Of a stretch of DNA of 54,805 nucleotides, positions 1 through 9,900 are shown in pieces. The stretch covers positions 1-54,805 of the forward strand of contig SXUI01000037.1 in assembly GCA_005790605.1 (NCBI GenBank). Reading direction: 5' to 3'. Each line of letters begins with the position of its first letter. Position 1 is the stretch's first letter. Made by a program: the position numbers and the translations under genes. This stretch comes from Planctomycetia bacterium (GTDB taxonomy: Bacteria; Planctomycetota; Phycisphaerae; Phycisphaerales; SM1A02). The notes beneath the pieces were generated by a model. The model was not told the origin of the DNA and made no database searches. It worked only from the letters and a program-made list of their open reading frames with translations.

Positions 1-1751
1 AGTGTAACTGAGCGGGGGCTCTCTTCTGGCCACAGCGCGTCTTCACATCGCGACCGTCACTGGTGTAGTGTAACTGAGCGGGGGCTCTCTTCTGGCCACA
101 GCATGCGCCCGCGCCCTCGGTTTGTCTCGCTAAGTGTAACTGAGCGGGGGCTCTCTTCTGGCCACAGCGCGAGAATCACGCCACTGGTGGGTATAGCCAG
201 TGTAACTGAGCGGGGGCTCTCTTCTGGCCACAGCCGCGCAAGATAGCATACTTCGCGCCGTTTCAGTGTAACTGAGCGGGGGCTCTCTTCTGGCCACAGC
301 CTCGCGCGAAGCCGACAGCGGCAAGTTGATAGTGTAACTGAGCGGGGGCTCTCTTCTGGCCACAGCTGCTTGTACGAGCACAGTCCCTGCTTGCCAAGTG
401 TAACTGAGCGGGGGCTCTCTTCTGGCCACAGCGAAAATCACGGCATGGACCCATCATTACGGAGTGTAACTGAGCGGGGGCTCTCTTCTGGCCACAGCAG
501 CAGGGAGTGTGCTGGAAGAGGATTATGAAGTGTAACTGAGCGGGGGCTCTCTTCTGGCCACAGCCCGCAAGCGCATCGATCTTCCACTTCACAGAGTGTA
601 ACTGAGCGGGGGCTCTCTTCTGGCCACAGCGCTCGCGTGGACGGAGGTCTACCGCCAGCAAGTGTAACTGAGCGGGGGCTCTCTTCTGGCCACAGCCGAC
701 GACTGCACCAGCGGTCGTTGAGTTGCAGTGTAACTGAGCGGGGGCTCTCTTCTGGCCACAGCCCCAACACGGCGCACAATCGCGCCGCGATAAGTGTAAC
801 TGAGCGGGGGCTCTCTTCTGGCCACAGCGCCGGCCGACCGAGGTTCGAGATATCGAGAGTGTAACTGAGCGGGGGCTCTCTTCTGGCCACAGCTCGGCGG
901 TCGATGGCTGCGAGTGCGCGCTTAGTGTAACTGAGCGGGGGCTCTCTTCTGGCCACAGCACACTGGTCGATGCAGCCGCGTTGGAGCGCAGTGTAACTGA
1001 GCGGGGGCTCTCTTCTGGCCACAGCCACGGTGTATGCCCAGCGCAGCGGGAGGCGAGTGTAACTGAGCGGGGGCTCTCTTCTGGCCACAGCGGCGCGGGT
1101 CATCTGCGACAACCACGCTTGAGTGTAACTGAGCGGGGGCTCTCTTCTGGCCACAGCCGATGTGCAATGCACACCGATGGGCAACGGAGTGTAACTGAGC
1201 GGGGGCTCTCTTCTGGCCACAGCTGGAACGACCAGGTCGGCGACACCAGTGCGAGTGTAACTGAGCGGGGGCTCTCTTCTGGCCACAGCGGCACTTGCGT
1301 CGCATCGAGTCGGCGATTGAGTGTAACTGAGCGGGGGCTCTCTTCTGGCCACAGCAAGCGATCATCCACGAGTCGGCGGCGGCGTAGTGTAACTGAGCGG
1401 GGGCTCTCTTCTGGCCACAGCTCCTTGACTCGGCGCACTACACCGCAACAAAGTGTAACTGAGCGGGGGCTCTCTTCTGGCCACAGCCATCGCGCAAGCG
1501 CTCGCGTCGCGAGATTGAGTGTAACTGAGCGGGGGCTCTCTTCTGGCCACAGCAGGATCGACCGCGTCATCGCGTCGATGATGAGTGTAACTGAGCGGGG
1601 GCTCTCTTCTGGCCACAGCTCGCATCGATCGAGGAAGGCGTACGCGAAAAGTGTAACTGAGCGGGGGCTCTCTTCTGGCCACAGCGATCGCGCAAACTTA
1701 GGAGTCCCCATGACCAGTGTAACTGAGCGGGGGCTCTCTTCTGGCTACAGC
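1..1751. CRISPR. CRISPR array, 27 repeats, truncated at left edge
   Basis: The first repeat starts at position 1, so the array probably continues to the left. The repeat is 36 bp, reading AGTGTAACTGAGCGGG followed by GGCTCTCTTCTGGCCACAGC. It recurs at 1, 67, 133 and so on to 1716 with a 66-bp period. All 26 spacers are 30 bp except the one at 829-857 (29 bp). The repeats are identical apart from the last (1716-1751), which has C to T at 1746. On the minus strand the repeat starts GCTGTGG and ends GTTACACT, so the ends are partly complementary and the 3' end resembles a -10 box. A 36/30 layout with such ends is typical of type II-C, where promoters can lie inside repeats; type V or VI-B cannot be excluded. 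No cas gene is in the window, so the type and the transcribed strand are inferences. Confidence 0.97.
1716..1751. repeat. Terminal variant CRISPR repeat
   Basis: This last repeat on the right differs from the other 26 by one base, T instead of C at 1746 (GGCTACAGC instead of GGCCACAGC). Diverged repeats usually mark the old, leader-distal end of an array, which would put the leader to the left, outside the window. Confidence 0.85.
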
Positions 1752-1760
1752 GAATTCATC

Positions 1761-1814
1761 CGCGTCAGGCTCTGTGACTCATGTGATTGGGCGCGCGACC
1801 CAGAGCCCGACGCG
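1761..1814. other. Long inverted repeat next to the CRISPR array
   Basis: CGCGTCAGGCTCTG (1761-1774) and CAGAGCCCGACGCG (1801-1814) are complementary over 14 bp with one mismatch. The 26-nt loop holds a further TGGG/CCCA pairing. It starts 9 bp after the last CRISPR repeat. No T-tract follows, so it is not a classical intrinsic terminator. It could end the array transcript, belong to a leader, or be the pyrB leader structure. Confidence 0.6.
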
Positions 1815-1959
1815 AAACTGATGTACCGATACTGACCGTTTCCGGTTCATCGAAGCGTTTCGGGTACCAGAGGTGCACACGGCGCGTGGTGTGCGTTGAT
1901 CTTTGCCCACCATCTCGCGTAGTACGCCTCGCCTCCCCCTCTCCGCTACAGTCTCTGCT

Positions 1960-2916
1960 GTGACGCGCACACGCACTCGCATCATTTCGCGCTCTTTTGG
2001 CCCTGACTTCCTTGCCCTTGAGGGCGTTCCTGCTGCTGAATTGACTGCGCTACTTGATTCTGCCGAGCGCCTGCTCCCGGCTGCCGTTGGCGATGCGCCA
2101 GCCGAACGAGTACTTTCGGGCAAGCTCATCGCGAACCTGTTCTTTGAAGACTCCACGCGAACGCGCGTGTCCTTCGAAATCGCTGCTCGCCGGCTTGGTG
2201 CGGAGGTCGTCAATCTCACCGCTTCCGGCTCAAGCGCGAGCAAGGGCGAATCCCTCGTCGATACCTCTCGAAACATCGAGGCGATGGGAGTTGACGCGCT
2301 CGTCATCCGCTGCGCGATCTCCGGCGGTGCTGCGCTTGTCGCTTCCAATGTTTCATGCGCTGTGGTGAACGCAGGCGATGGTCGTCATGAGCACCCAACC
2401 CAAGGACTCCTCGACCTCCTCACCCTCCGCCGTCACCTCGGTCCCCTTCGCGGTAAGCGCGTCGCGATCGTTGGGGACATCGCGAACAGTCGTGTCGCCC
2501 GCTCGACGACACATGGCCTCGTTGCCCTTGGCGCTCAGGTCATCGCGGTTGGGCCGCCCGCGCTGCTTCCATCTGGGTGGAACGCGTTGACTTCCGGCGA
2601 AAACATATCGATCTCGCACGATATGGACTCGATCATCAGCGAAGTTGATGCGATCATCATGCTTCGCATTCAGATGGAAAGAGCTGCGGGAGGCGGGATC
2701 GCATCCGACTACCGATTCGCCTATGGCCTTACTGAGGCGCGTCGTGCTCGGCTTCGAAGCGACGCGCTGATCTTGCACCCAGGCCCGATGAACCGCGGTG
2801 TGGAAATCGATGACTCCGTGGCTGATGACGCCGTGTCGAGCGTGATCCTTGAACAGGTGTCCGCTGGTGTCGCCGTCCGGATGGCGGTTCTGTCGCGCGC
2901 TTGCGGTCACAAATAG
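1960..2916 (+). CDS. pyrB: Aspartate carbamoyltransferase catalytic chain
   Basis: It condenses carbamoyl phosphate with aspartate in de novo pyrimidine synthesis. From the GTG at 1960 the protein has 318 residues, the usual catalytic-chain length. The phosphate-binding STRTR motif is at about residues 65-69, the mobile-loop segment SASKGES around 92-98, HEHPTQ at 143-148 and HPGPMNRG near 267-274, so all main active-site elements are present. A longer version from TTG at 1903 adds 19 residues that do not resemble the family; neither start has a clear ribosome-binding site. No pyrI or dihydroorotase gene is next to it. carA and pyrE are elsewhere in the window, so the pathway is not one operon here. 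Confidence 0.93.
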   Translation: MTRTRTRIISRSFGPDFLALEGVPAAELTALLDSAERLLPAAVGDAPAERVLSGKLIANLFFEDSTRTRVSFEIAARRLGAEVVNLTASGSSASKGESLVDTSRNIEAMGVDALVIRCAISGGAALVASNVSCAVVNAGDGRHEHPTQGLLDLLTLRRHLGPLRGKRVAIVGDIANSRVARSTTHGLVALGAQVIAVGPPALLPSGWNALTSGENISISHDMDSIISEVDAIIMLRIQMERAAGGGIASDYRFAYGLTEARRARLRSDALILHPGPMNRGVEIDDSVADDAVSSVILEQVSAGVAVRMAVLSRACGHK

Positions 2917-3130
2917 TTGTTGAATAAGGGCTTGCGGGTTGGATTCAGGCGTGCAAATCGCCTCGGTCGAAGGCCCTGCCTTCACTTTTGCGTCGGTTGT
3001 GTTCAGGCAAACGCGGTATCGCGCGGAATCGATCATCTATGCATGATGAGCGCATAAAGTCGTTCGCCTCCGCCGTATTCTCAAAGCACAGGCGGGTCTG
3101 AGCCGATCTTGCCAATGCTTCCGGGCACGA

Positions 3131-3187
3131 ACTTGGCGCTGACGCCGAGATTTCTGTGGGCGCTCGGCGGCGTGTCAGCACCAAAGT
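3131..3187 (+). promoter_or_regulatory. Leader hairpin just upstream of the polysaccharide cluster
   Basis: The left arm at 3131-3148 (ACTTGGCGCTGACGCCGA) pairs with the right arm at 3164-3187, which contains TCGG, GTCAGC and CCAAAGT. The pairing is imperfect but long: GCTGAC/GTCAGC, CCGA/TCGG and TTGG/CCAA. It ends 6 bp before the ATG at 3194, so in RNA it would lie over or beside the ribosome-binding region of the first gene. A role in translation control is inferred. Confidence 0.5.
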
Positions 3188-3193
3188 TCCCCC

Positions 3194-4957
3194 ATGCGAT
3201 CCCTTCCTCGACTTCAGATCTGCACACGATTCATCGCCCTTGCGTCCGCGAGCTGCGCGCTCACCGGGTGCAACCTTGACTCGTTCCTCGACCCATCGAA
3301 GACTGGATACTTCGAGCACACGCCAACCTCGATGCCAGTGATCGAGCGGATTGATGTGATCGAGTCTGAGCGCATTGGTTGGGGCAACACTTCGGCGCCG
3401 CTTCCATCAGACCTCGAACCAGGGAGCTTGAAGTATCGCCTCGCCCCAAGCGATGAGATTCGCATCGAGATTTTCGAGCTCGTCGCGCGTGGTCAGACGG
3501 AAGTCGCACTTCGCACCATTGATACAAGCGGGATCGTCCGCTTGCCATCGGTTGGCGATGTGCGGCTCGGCGGGCTCACGATTGAAGAAGCACACCAAGC
3601 GATCGAACAGAAGCTGCAGGGCTACCTCTCCGATCCAATCGTCTCAGTGATCTTGGAAAACGGGCGAAGCTTCCAGTTCCAGATTTACGGCTCAGTCGGC
3701 ACGGTTGGCCTCTACCCGCTCCTGCGCCCTGACTTCCGTTTGATGGAAGCCATCTCGCTCGCGGGCGGAACTTTGGCGACAACGCAACGCCTGTATGTGA
3801 TTCGAAGTGAGCCACTTGATGATCGACTGCGCAAAGACTTCACTGACGCGCCTGTCGGCACGAGCATGCAAGGCGGTGTTCGCGCCGATCAGCAACGACC
3901 TGAAGAGGACGGCGGATCGAGCAATGGCGCTTCAAATGGGAATGGCGCCGGAACTTCCACTGCGCCGGCCATCGACATTGATGCTCTGATCAATCAACTT
4001 GAGAATCGCGCAGCACCCGCGCCTGCTTCTACGCCAGCGCCAACGCCAACTCCTGGTTCAACACCCGATGCAGCGACGCCCGCTGTTGACGCTCCAGTTG
4101 TTCCTCCGACTCCTCCGGTTGCCGAACCAACACCTGCGAGCGCGCCAGTTCCCGCGAGCGCGCCGGGTTCGCTGCGCGGCATTCGAGGTGGTGCGTCGGT
4201 CATGCAGAACGCGCCGCCGCCAGTGGATGTTGACGATGTGAGCGCTGTGCAGGTCCGCGAGGTGAAGCCCGCTGACGCACAGATCGTGCAAGCAGCGCCG
4301 AGCACCGCGCAGATGTTGCAACGCGTTCCAACGCCCGCAACGCGTTGGGTGTTCGATCTCAACACGCAGCAGTGGGTGGAGTCGTCTATCGCTCCTGCGG
4401 AGAGTGCCGATGAGCATCCGGCTCGCCCTGTGACGCGAGTGGGAAGCGCGGAGAATGCATACGCGACGCGCATTATCGAAGTTGATTACCAAGCGCTCGC
4501 GCGTGGCGAAGCAAACTACGATGTCGTCATTCAACCGGGCGACAAGATTTTCGTCGAGCCGCCTGAAACTGGATTCGTGTACATCGACGGTGAAGTGAAT
4601 CGCATTGGTGTGTATGAGTTGCTCAACGACAACACGCGCCTCACACTCAGCCGATTTGTGAGCGCGGCAGGGGGCTTGTCTCCGATCGCGATTCCAGATC
4701 GCGTTGATCTTGTGCGCAGGATTGGCGCGGATCGCGAAGCCACGATTCGCGTGGATTTGAAGGCGATTCGCAATCGCGCAGAACCCGATCTCTACATTCG
4801 TCCTGGCGATCATGTGATCATCGGCACGAACTTCTTTGCCACGCCGCTGGCCGTGCTGCGGAACGGATTCCGCGTGACGTATGGGTTTGGGTTCTTGCTT
4901 GATCGTAATTTCGGCAACGATGTCTTCGGGCCACCGCCTGAGTATTCACCGTTCTAG
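3194..4957 (+). CDS. Wza-type polysaccharide export lipoprotein
   Basis: This is a predicted outer-membrane or periplasmic polysaccharide export protein of 587 residues. A signal peptide ends in the lipobox LTGC with Cys26 as lipidation site. A Poly_export domain lies at about 78-160 ('LAPSDEIRIEIFE', 'GLTIEEAHQAI') and is followed by an SLBB/ligand-binding segment. A low-complexity Pro/Ala/Thr linker covers about 265-330. A second SLBB-like domain begins near residue 455 ('VYIDGEVNRIGVYELL'), and a 'LYIRPGDHVIIGTN' segment is near the C-terminus. The long linker makes it bigger than typical Wza proteins (about 380). It opens a co-directional cluster with an exosortase and a Wzc-like co-polymerase, which supports a role in exopolysaccharide secretion. 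Confidence 0.88.
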   Translation: MRSLPRLQICTRFIALASASCALTGCNLDSFLDPSKTGYFEHTPTSMPVIERIDVIESERIGWGNTSAPLPSDLEPGSLKYRLAPSDEIRIEIFELVARGQTEVALRTIDTSGIVRLPSVGDVRLGGLTIEEAHQAIEQKLQGYLSDPIVSVILENGRSFQFQIYGSVGTVGLYPLLRPDFRLMEAISLAGGTLATTQRLYVIRSEPLDDRLRKDFTDAPVGTSMQGGVRADQQRPEEDGGSSNGASNGNGAGTSTAPAIDIDALINQLENRAAPAPASTPAPTPTPGSTPDAATPAVDAPVVPPTPPVAEPTPASAPVPASAPGSLRGIRGGASVMQNAPPPVDVDDVSAVQVREVKPADAQIVQAAPSTAQMLQRVPTPATRWVFDLNTQQWVESSIAPAESADEHPARPVTRVGSAENAYATRIIEVDYQALARGEANYDVVIQPGDKIFVEPPETGFVYIDGEVNRIGVYELLNDNTRLTLSRFVSAAGGLSPIAIPDRVDLVRRIGADREATIRVDLKAIRNRAEPDLYIRPGDHVIIGTNFFATPLAVLRNGFRVTYGFGFLLDRNFGNDVFGPPPEYSPF

Positions 4958-5107
4958 TCTCTGCGCGTTTCTTGGAACATGGCGCCTCAGTCGCGCTTTC
5001 GTCGAGTTGGCTCAATCTGCGAAGTGGATGCGCCGATCAATGCGATCCACGCGTCGCTGACGCGCGTGAGATTCGTCTTTGCCGGAAGTTCGTAGTAGCC
5101 GTCGCGC

Positions 5108-6073
5108 ATGTCTAGCTCATCTTCCCAACTCGAAAGCAACCGCGACGCCTCAGGTACGCGCATTGTTGTGATCGAACCTGTGAAGGCGTGGTTGTTGGGA
5201 CTCGCGCTGCTCGCGATTTTCGTCGCAGGATTCTGGACCTTCTTCGTCGCGCAATGGCGGATGTCGATTGAAGAACCCTCGGACTGGGGGCACACCTTTG
5301 CCATTCCGTTTATCTCTGGGTATCTCGTTTGGTTACGCCGTGAACAGATCCTCGCGGTCGCGCTCAAACCATGTTGGCCTGCTGCGTGCGTCGTCGTGCT
5401 TGGCATCTTGGGCTACGCGCTCGCAACCTTCGGACCAGGATGGTTCGCGCAACATCACAACGCCCGAGGCGGAAGCGTGGGCATCACGCTCATTGGTCTC
5501 TGTTGGTTCATTCTTGGAAGTCGCGCGACGAAGTACATGATCTTCGCGCTCTGCTACTGGATTGTGTTTGGGCAGAAGGTCAGTGACGGCATTCTGCGCC
5601 CTGTGACCGAACGAATGCAAGACTGGTCGAGCATTGGCGCGTACTGGTCTTTCGTGGTGATGGGTTCCGATGTGGAGCGCAGCGGGAATGTCCTCACGAT
5701 TTGGCATAACGGTGAACAGCAATCGCTCAATGTCGCGGAAGCGTGTTCAGGGATGCGCATGCTTGTTGCGTTCCTCGCCCTCGGTGTGTTGATCGCGTAC
5801 ACGAGTTTGACTTCGTTTTGGCAGCGCGCGCTGCTCATTCTTGCGGGGTTTCCGGTGTCGCTTGGCGTGAATGTGTTGCGTGTCGTGACACTCGGAATTC
5901 TCGGTTGGTTTGATGTGAACTTCACCACCGGCGAGTTCCACTCCTTCATTGGACTCGTGTGGCTTGTGCCAGCGCTTGGTCTGTACATGGGAGTGCTGTG
6001 GCTCATTCGAAACCTCTTCGTCGAATCTGAATCCGACGATGCTGAGTCCACGGAGGTCACCGATGCGCATTGA
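5108..6073 (+). CDS. Exosortase (transmembrane cysteine transpeptidase)
   Basis: It is a polytopic membrane protein of 321 residues with about eight predicted helices. The exosortase/archaeosortase catalytic set is visible: Cys213 in 'VAEACSGMRML', Arg258 in 'VNVLRVVTLG' and His278 in 'GEFHSFIGLV'. By family knowledge such enzymes cut C-terminal sorting tails (PEP-CTERM and relatives) and help attach the proteins to the envelope or export them. The neighbours are EpsI-, PrsT- and Wza/Wzc-like genes, the classic exosortase/exopolysaccharide context. The start at 5108 gives a short soluble N-terminus before the first helix. The subfamily (for example a planctomycete-specific exosortase) cannot be assigned by eye. 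No PEP-CTERM-type substrate was recognised in the window. Confidence 0.9.
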   Translation: MSSSSSQLESNRDASGTRIVVIEPVKAWLLGLALLAIFVAGFWTFFVAQWRMSIEEPSDWGHTFAIPFISGYLVWLRREQILAVALKPCWPAACVVVLGILGYALATFGPGWFAQHHNARGGSVGITLIGLCWFILGSRATKYMIFALCYWIVFGQKVSDGILRPVTERMQDWSSIGAYWSFVVMGSDVERSGNVLTIWHNGEQQSLNVAEACSGMRMLVAFLALGVLIAYTSLTSFWQRALLILAGFPVSLGVNVLRVVTLGILGWFDVNFTTGEFHSFIGLVWLVPALGLYMGVLWLIRNLFVESESDDAESTEVTDAH

Positions 6074-6932
6074 GGCGAGCGTGTACCGCGCGTATGCAGT
6101 CGGCTTGGCGATTCTTATCGCGGGCGCGCTTGGATTTCGCGCAGCAGTTTCGCAACTCAATCTGTATTTGATGAAGGAAGCGGTGCCGCTTCGCGAGGGG
6201 CTTGATTCGATTCCGACGAAACTTGGCCCTTGGTCGCGCATTGGCAAGGACGCGCGGTTCGATGATGCGCTTGTCGAGGAGCTCGGCACGAAGCAATACC
6301 TCGATCGCACCTATGTCCTCAACGGTGATCCGAAGCAGGGCGTGATGCTGCTGCACATTGCGTACTACACCGGAACGATCGACGCGATCCCACACATCCC
6401 TGAGCGATGCTGGGCCGTGCATGGTTTGGAGATGACGCGCGAAGCGATGACAATTCCGTTGCAACTGGATACGACGGCGTGGTCACCTTCGGCAGACCCC
6501 GTGAACGGCGCGACTGGTTTGCCCTATCGCACGGCAGTGGTGCGGGATCCGATCACCGCTGAACTCGATCGCGTCACGATGCCCCTTGAGGATGTTTCGA
6601 TGCGCGTTCTTGAGTTTCAGAATCCGGCGAGCCCACGAAGCCGCCAAGTCGGAGGCTATTTCTTCCTCGCCAACGGGCGAACCACCGCATCGGCGCTTGG
6701 CGTGCGAAGCATCGCTTTCGATCTCACGAACCGATACGCCTATTACTGCAAGGTGCAGCTCACGATGTCGGGCACGGTCGAAGACCCAGACGGAACCCTC
6801 GTTCCGCGCTTTGAACGCGAGGTCCGCGTGTTTCTCAGCGAACTGCTGCCACACCTCATGAAACGCCTTCCGGATTGGCCCGCTTGGGAGCGGAGCTCGC
6901 TTGTTGAAACCCCAGTGGCCGCAACGCCATAA
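6063..6932 (+). CDS. Exosortase-associated EpsI-type protein (DUF3485)
   Basis: The ATG at 6063 lies 11 bp inside the end of the exosortase gene, suggesting translational coupling. An upstream in-frame extension to 5949 is rejected because it would overlap the exosortase far more. The 289-residue protein has an N-terminal helix (about 10-30) and then a periplasmic domain with 'YLDRTYV' and 'HIPERCWAVHGLEM', typical of the EpsI/DUF3485 family, where the His/Cys-containing HxPERCW segment is the hallmark. In other bacteria EpsI is encoded beside or fused to an exosortase and is needed for polysaccharide production. Its biochemical activity is not established. Confidence 0.85.
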   Translation: MRIEASVYRAYAVGLAILIAGALGFRAAVSQLNLYLMKEAVPLREGLDSIPTKLGPWSRIGKDARFDDALVEELGTKQYLDRTYVLNGDPKQGVMLLHIAYYTGTIDAIPHIPERCWAVHGLEMTREAMTIPLQLDTTAWSPSADPVNGATGLPYRTAVVRDPITAELDRVTMPLEDVSMRVLEFQNPASPRSRQVGGYFFLANGRTTASALGVRSIAFDLTNRYAYYCKVQLTMSGTVEDPDGTLVPRFEREVRVFLSELLPHLMKRLPDWPAWERSSLVETPVAATP

Positions 6933-6977
6933 TCCCCTGCACCCACCGCCTTTCCCGCGCCTATACAGAGAACCATC

Positions 6978-9900
6978 ATGGCAACTCAACCATCCAAGAA
7001 ACCAGCGTCGAAGAAGAAACTCAACAAGCGCATCCTGCTTGTGCTCGTGGGTGTCGCCGTCGTTGGTGCAATTGTGCCGCTCGCGCTTTCTCGTCTCGGT
7101 CCGTCGCGCAACATGACTGCTGGCGATGCCGCGTTTGCCGCGGGCGACTTCAAGACTGCGGTGGACCAGTACGGCCGCGCGGTTCGAAAGAAGTCCACGA
7201 ACCTCGAGTACCTCGCGAAGTACGAGGCGGCGCTGCGCGTGTATGTCGCGCCGACGGCGAGCGAGGCGAAGGAGCGATACGGTCAGTTCGTCTCGGCCCT
7301 TGGGATGGAAGCGCGGCTGAAGCGAACAGATGCAGCAGCGTGGACCGACTTTCTTGCGGAGCTTGAAGGGCAAGCGAATCTGAGTGATGGAGTTGCGGGT
7401 TGGAAGGCTGTGGGCGACGCAGCTGATGAAATGATGAAGTTCTTGCCAGATGATTCGCCAACGCTTGCAACGGCGAAGCTCCATCGTGGTCTCTCAGGTT
7501 TCCGTCGTGCCGAAGCGATGAGTCCGGAAGATCGAGAAGTGACGATTGCGGATCTTGCCGCGGCATCAGCGGCGCTCACGGGGACCGAACAAGCACAGGC
7601 ACGCTCGGCTCTCGCTCGATTGCACGCGGGCGTATCGGCTGTTGCGAAGAACGCTCTGCGCCCTCGTGAAGCTGCGGAAGCTCTCGTGCTCGCGCAGGCA
7701 GCGTTTGACGAACTCGTGGCGGGATCGCCAGACTCACTCCAGACGCGCTTGGCTGCTGGATCGCTGCGCGCGATCGGCGGTACGGTCCCAGATGCGCTTG
7801 TGCAGGCGGAAGCGCTCGCGGAACTCGCGAAAACGGCGACTTCGCGCGAGGACTTGATGGACGCACTCTCCGCGTTGCTGACTCAAAAGGGGGGCGCAAC
7901 GCTCGCCGCGGAGGTGCTTGAGGCATGGCTCGAGCGGGCGCCTGAGGATTTACTCGTGCGTCGCATCTATGCGTCGTTGTTGCGCGACAGTGATCGTGCG
8001 AGCGCCGAGAAACAGGCGCAGCAGATGCTCGCGACGAAGCGACCGATGACTGGCCTCGCGTCGGCGACCTACGAAGAATCACGCACCGCTGCGGCCTCGT
8101 TGCTCTTTGACATTGCATATGACGCGGTGAGCGCATCCGAAGATGGTCCTGCGCGCGCGGCGGCTATCGCGCACTGTGAGGAACTACGCAAGGTGCTCGA
8201 GAGCGAAGTGGATGCGAAAGCAAATCCGCTCCCACTCCTACGCGCAGATGGCAAGCTCGCGTTCGCGAAGAAGAACTTCTTGGACTCGCTTGTGAAGTTC
8301 AACGAAGTGATGAAGTCGACGGATCGAGCGGGCGGTGCTGGCGGTCGCCCGCTTTCTCGCGACGAAGTTGAGATCGTGTTGCTCGCTTCCATCGCGAATC
8401 GCGAGATCGGCGAACGCGGGCAGGCGCTCTATCTCATCGATTCAGCTCTTGAAGTCTCTCGCGGAAATGTCGCGCTGTTGCGTGTGAAGGCCCAGCTCTC
8501 CATGGAGAACTCGCGGCCGCTCGAGGCGATTGCCGCGGCGGAGGCAGTCTTGTCTTTCGATCCCAACGACGCTGCCATGCAGGAGTTGGTGAAGGCTGCG
8601 AAGAACTACATGGCGACGGACATTGCTGGCGCGAAGCCGACGGATCCGATCTTCGTGCTCGCTCGTGAGGTGCAGGAGCTCGCGAATGCCAAGAAATTTG
8701 CGGAGGCGCGCGCCAAGATCAACGCCATTCTGAAGGATGTGCCTGAAGATGTGCGACTTGTTCGCATGTTGGCGACACTGAGTTCAAACGAAGGACCGAA
8801 GGAAAAGGCGCTCGCCGAGATTGGCGGCTACCTCGTTCAGTTTCCTGGCGATTCAGTCCTCATCCGCATTCAAGCGTTTACAGCGTCCGAAGACCCCGTC
8901 GAGCGCGTGCGCGCTCTCGTCGACGAGACGGCGAAGGATGATCTCGAACGAAAGATCGGCTTCTACATCCGCTTGCGCCAGGAAGCACGCTTCGTCACCG
9001 ATCGCGCCCGCAATGAACAACTGCTTGCGCTCCCTACGGCAGCCGCGACGGGGCAGCTGGCGAAGCAGTTGAATGACGCACTGCCGGGCGCGAAACTTGC
9101 TGCGATTGAAGCCGACCGATTCCATCCGGTGCTGATTGAGACGCAGTTCCAGGATGCGCTTATCGCGAATGACGACGCATCACTTGCAGCACTGGTTGAA
9201 CTTGCGAAGCAGGGCGCTCGGGATGCAACGCAGGTACCCATCATGCAGGCGCGCATGCTCCTCATGCGGGGCGACACGCGCGGAGCAATGCAGATTCTCG
9301 ATGACGCGATCGCGGGCGGCGTCGATGCGTCCACGATTTACCGAGCGCTCGGCGTGGCGCGTCAAGAGCTTGGCGACATTGACGGCGCGATCAGTGCGTT
9401 TGAAGAGTCGTACAAGCGGCGCCCGACCGATGTGACGACGGCGCGTGTGCTCGCCGACTCATTGTTGCGTGTCGGCAATAGTGTGCGAGCATTGCAGGTG
9501 CTGCGCGAGATTCGTCGCACGGCGGGCGAAGACAGTCAGATTGCGGACATGTGGCTCGGGCTTGAGTCGACGCAGGGCGATCGCTCGCTTGCTCGTCGAA
9601 TGCGCGAGACGCGATACACCGGTAGTCCGGATGATCTCGACAACGCGATGGCATATGTCGTGTTGCTCGCAAGTGGAAATCCAGATCGCGAGGACATTCT
9701 CGATGAAACCATGAAGCCGATGTACTCCGAGTTGAGCTGGCGCGCGCTGACGGACGCCGAGCGCACGGAGAAGATTGATGCGGAGCGCGGGGTGTGGCGC
9801 GACAAAGCGCTCAAGGTGCTCGAGACTCTCTCCACGAAGAATCCATCGAACGCGCAGGTTGCCGCGGGGTATTCCGCCTATCTCCGCAATGTCGGGCAGG

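Noticed and set aside
1761-1814. tracrRNA gene beside the array
   Set aside because: No anti-repeat complementary to the CRISPR repeat was found in 1752-1959.
130-1835. Several open frames across the CRISPR array with repeating 'VARREPPLSYT' or 'SVTERGLSSGHS' units
   Set aside because: They are translations of the 66-bp repeat-spacer period, which is a multiple of three and so keeps frames open; not genes.
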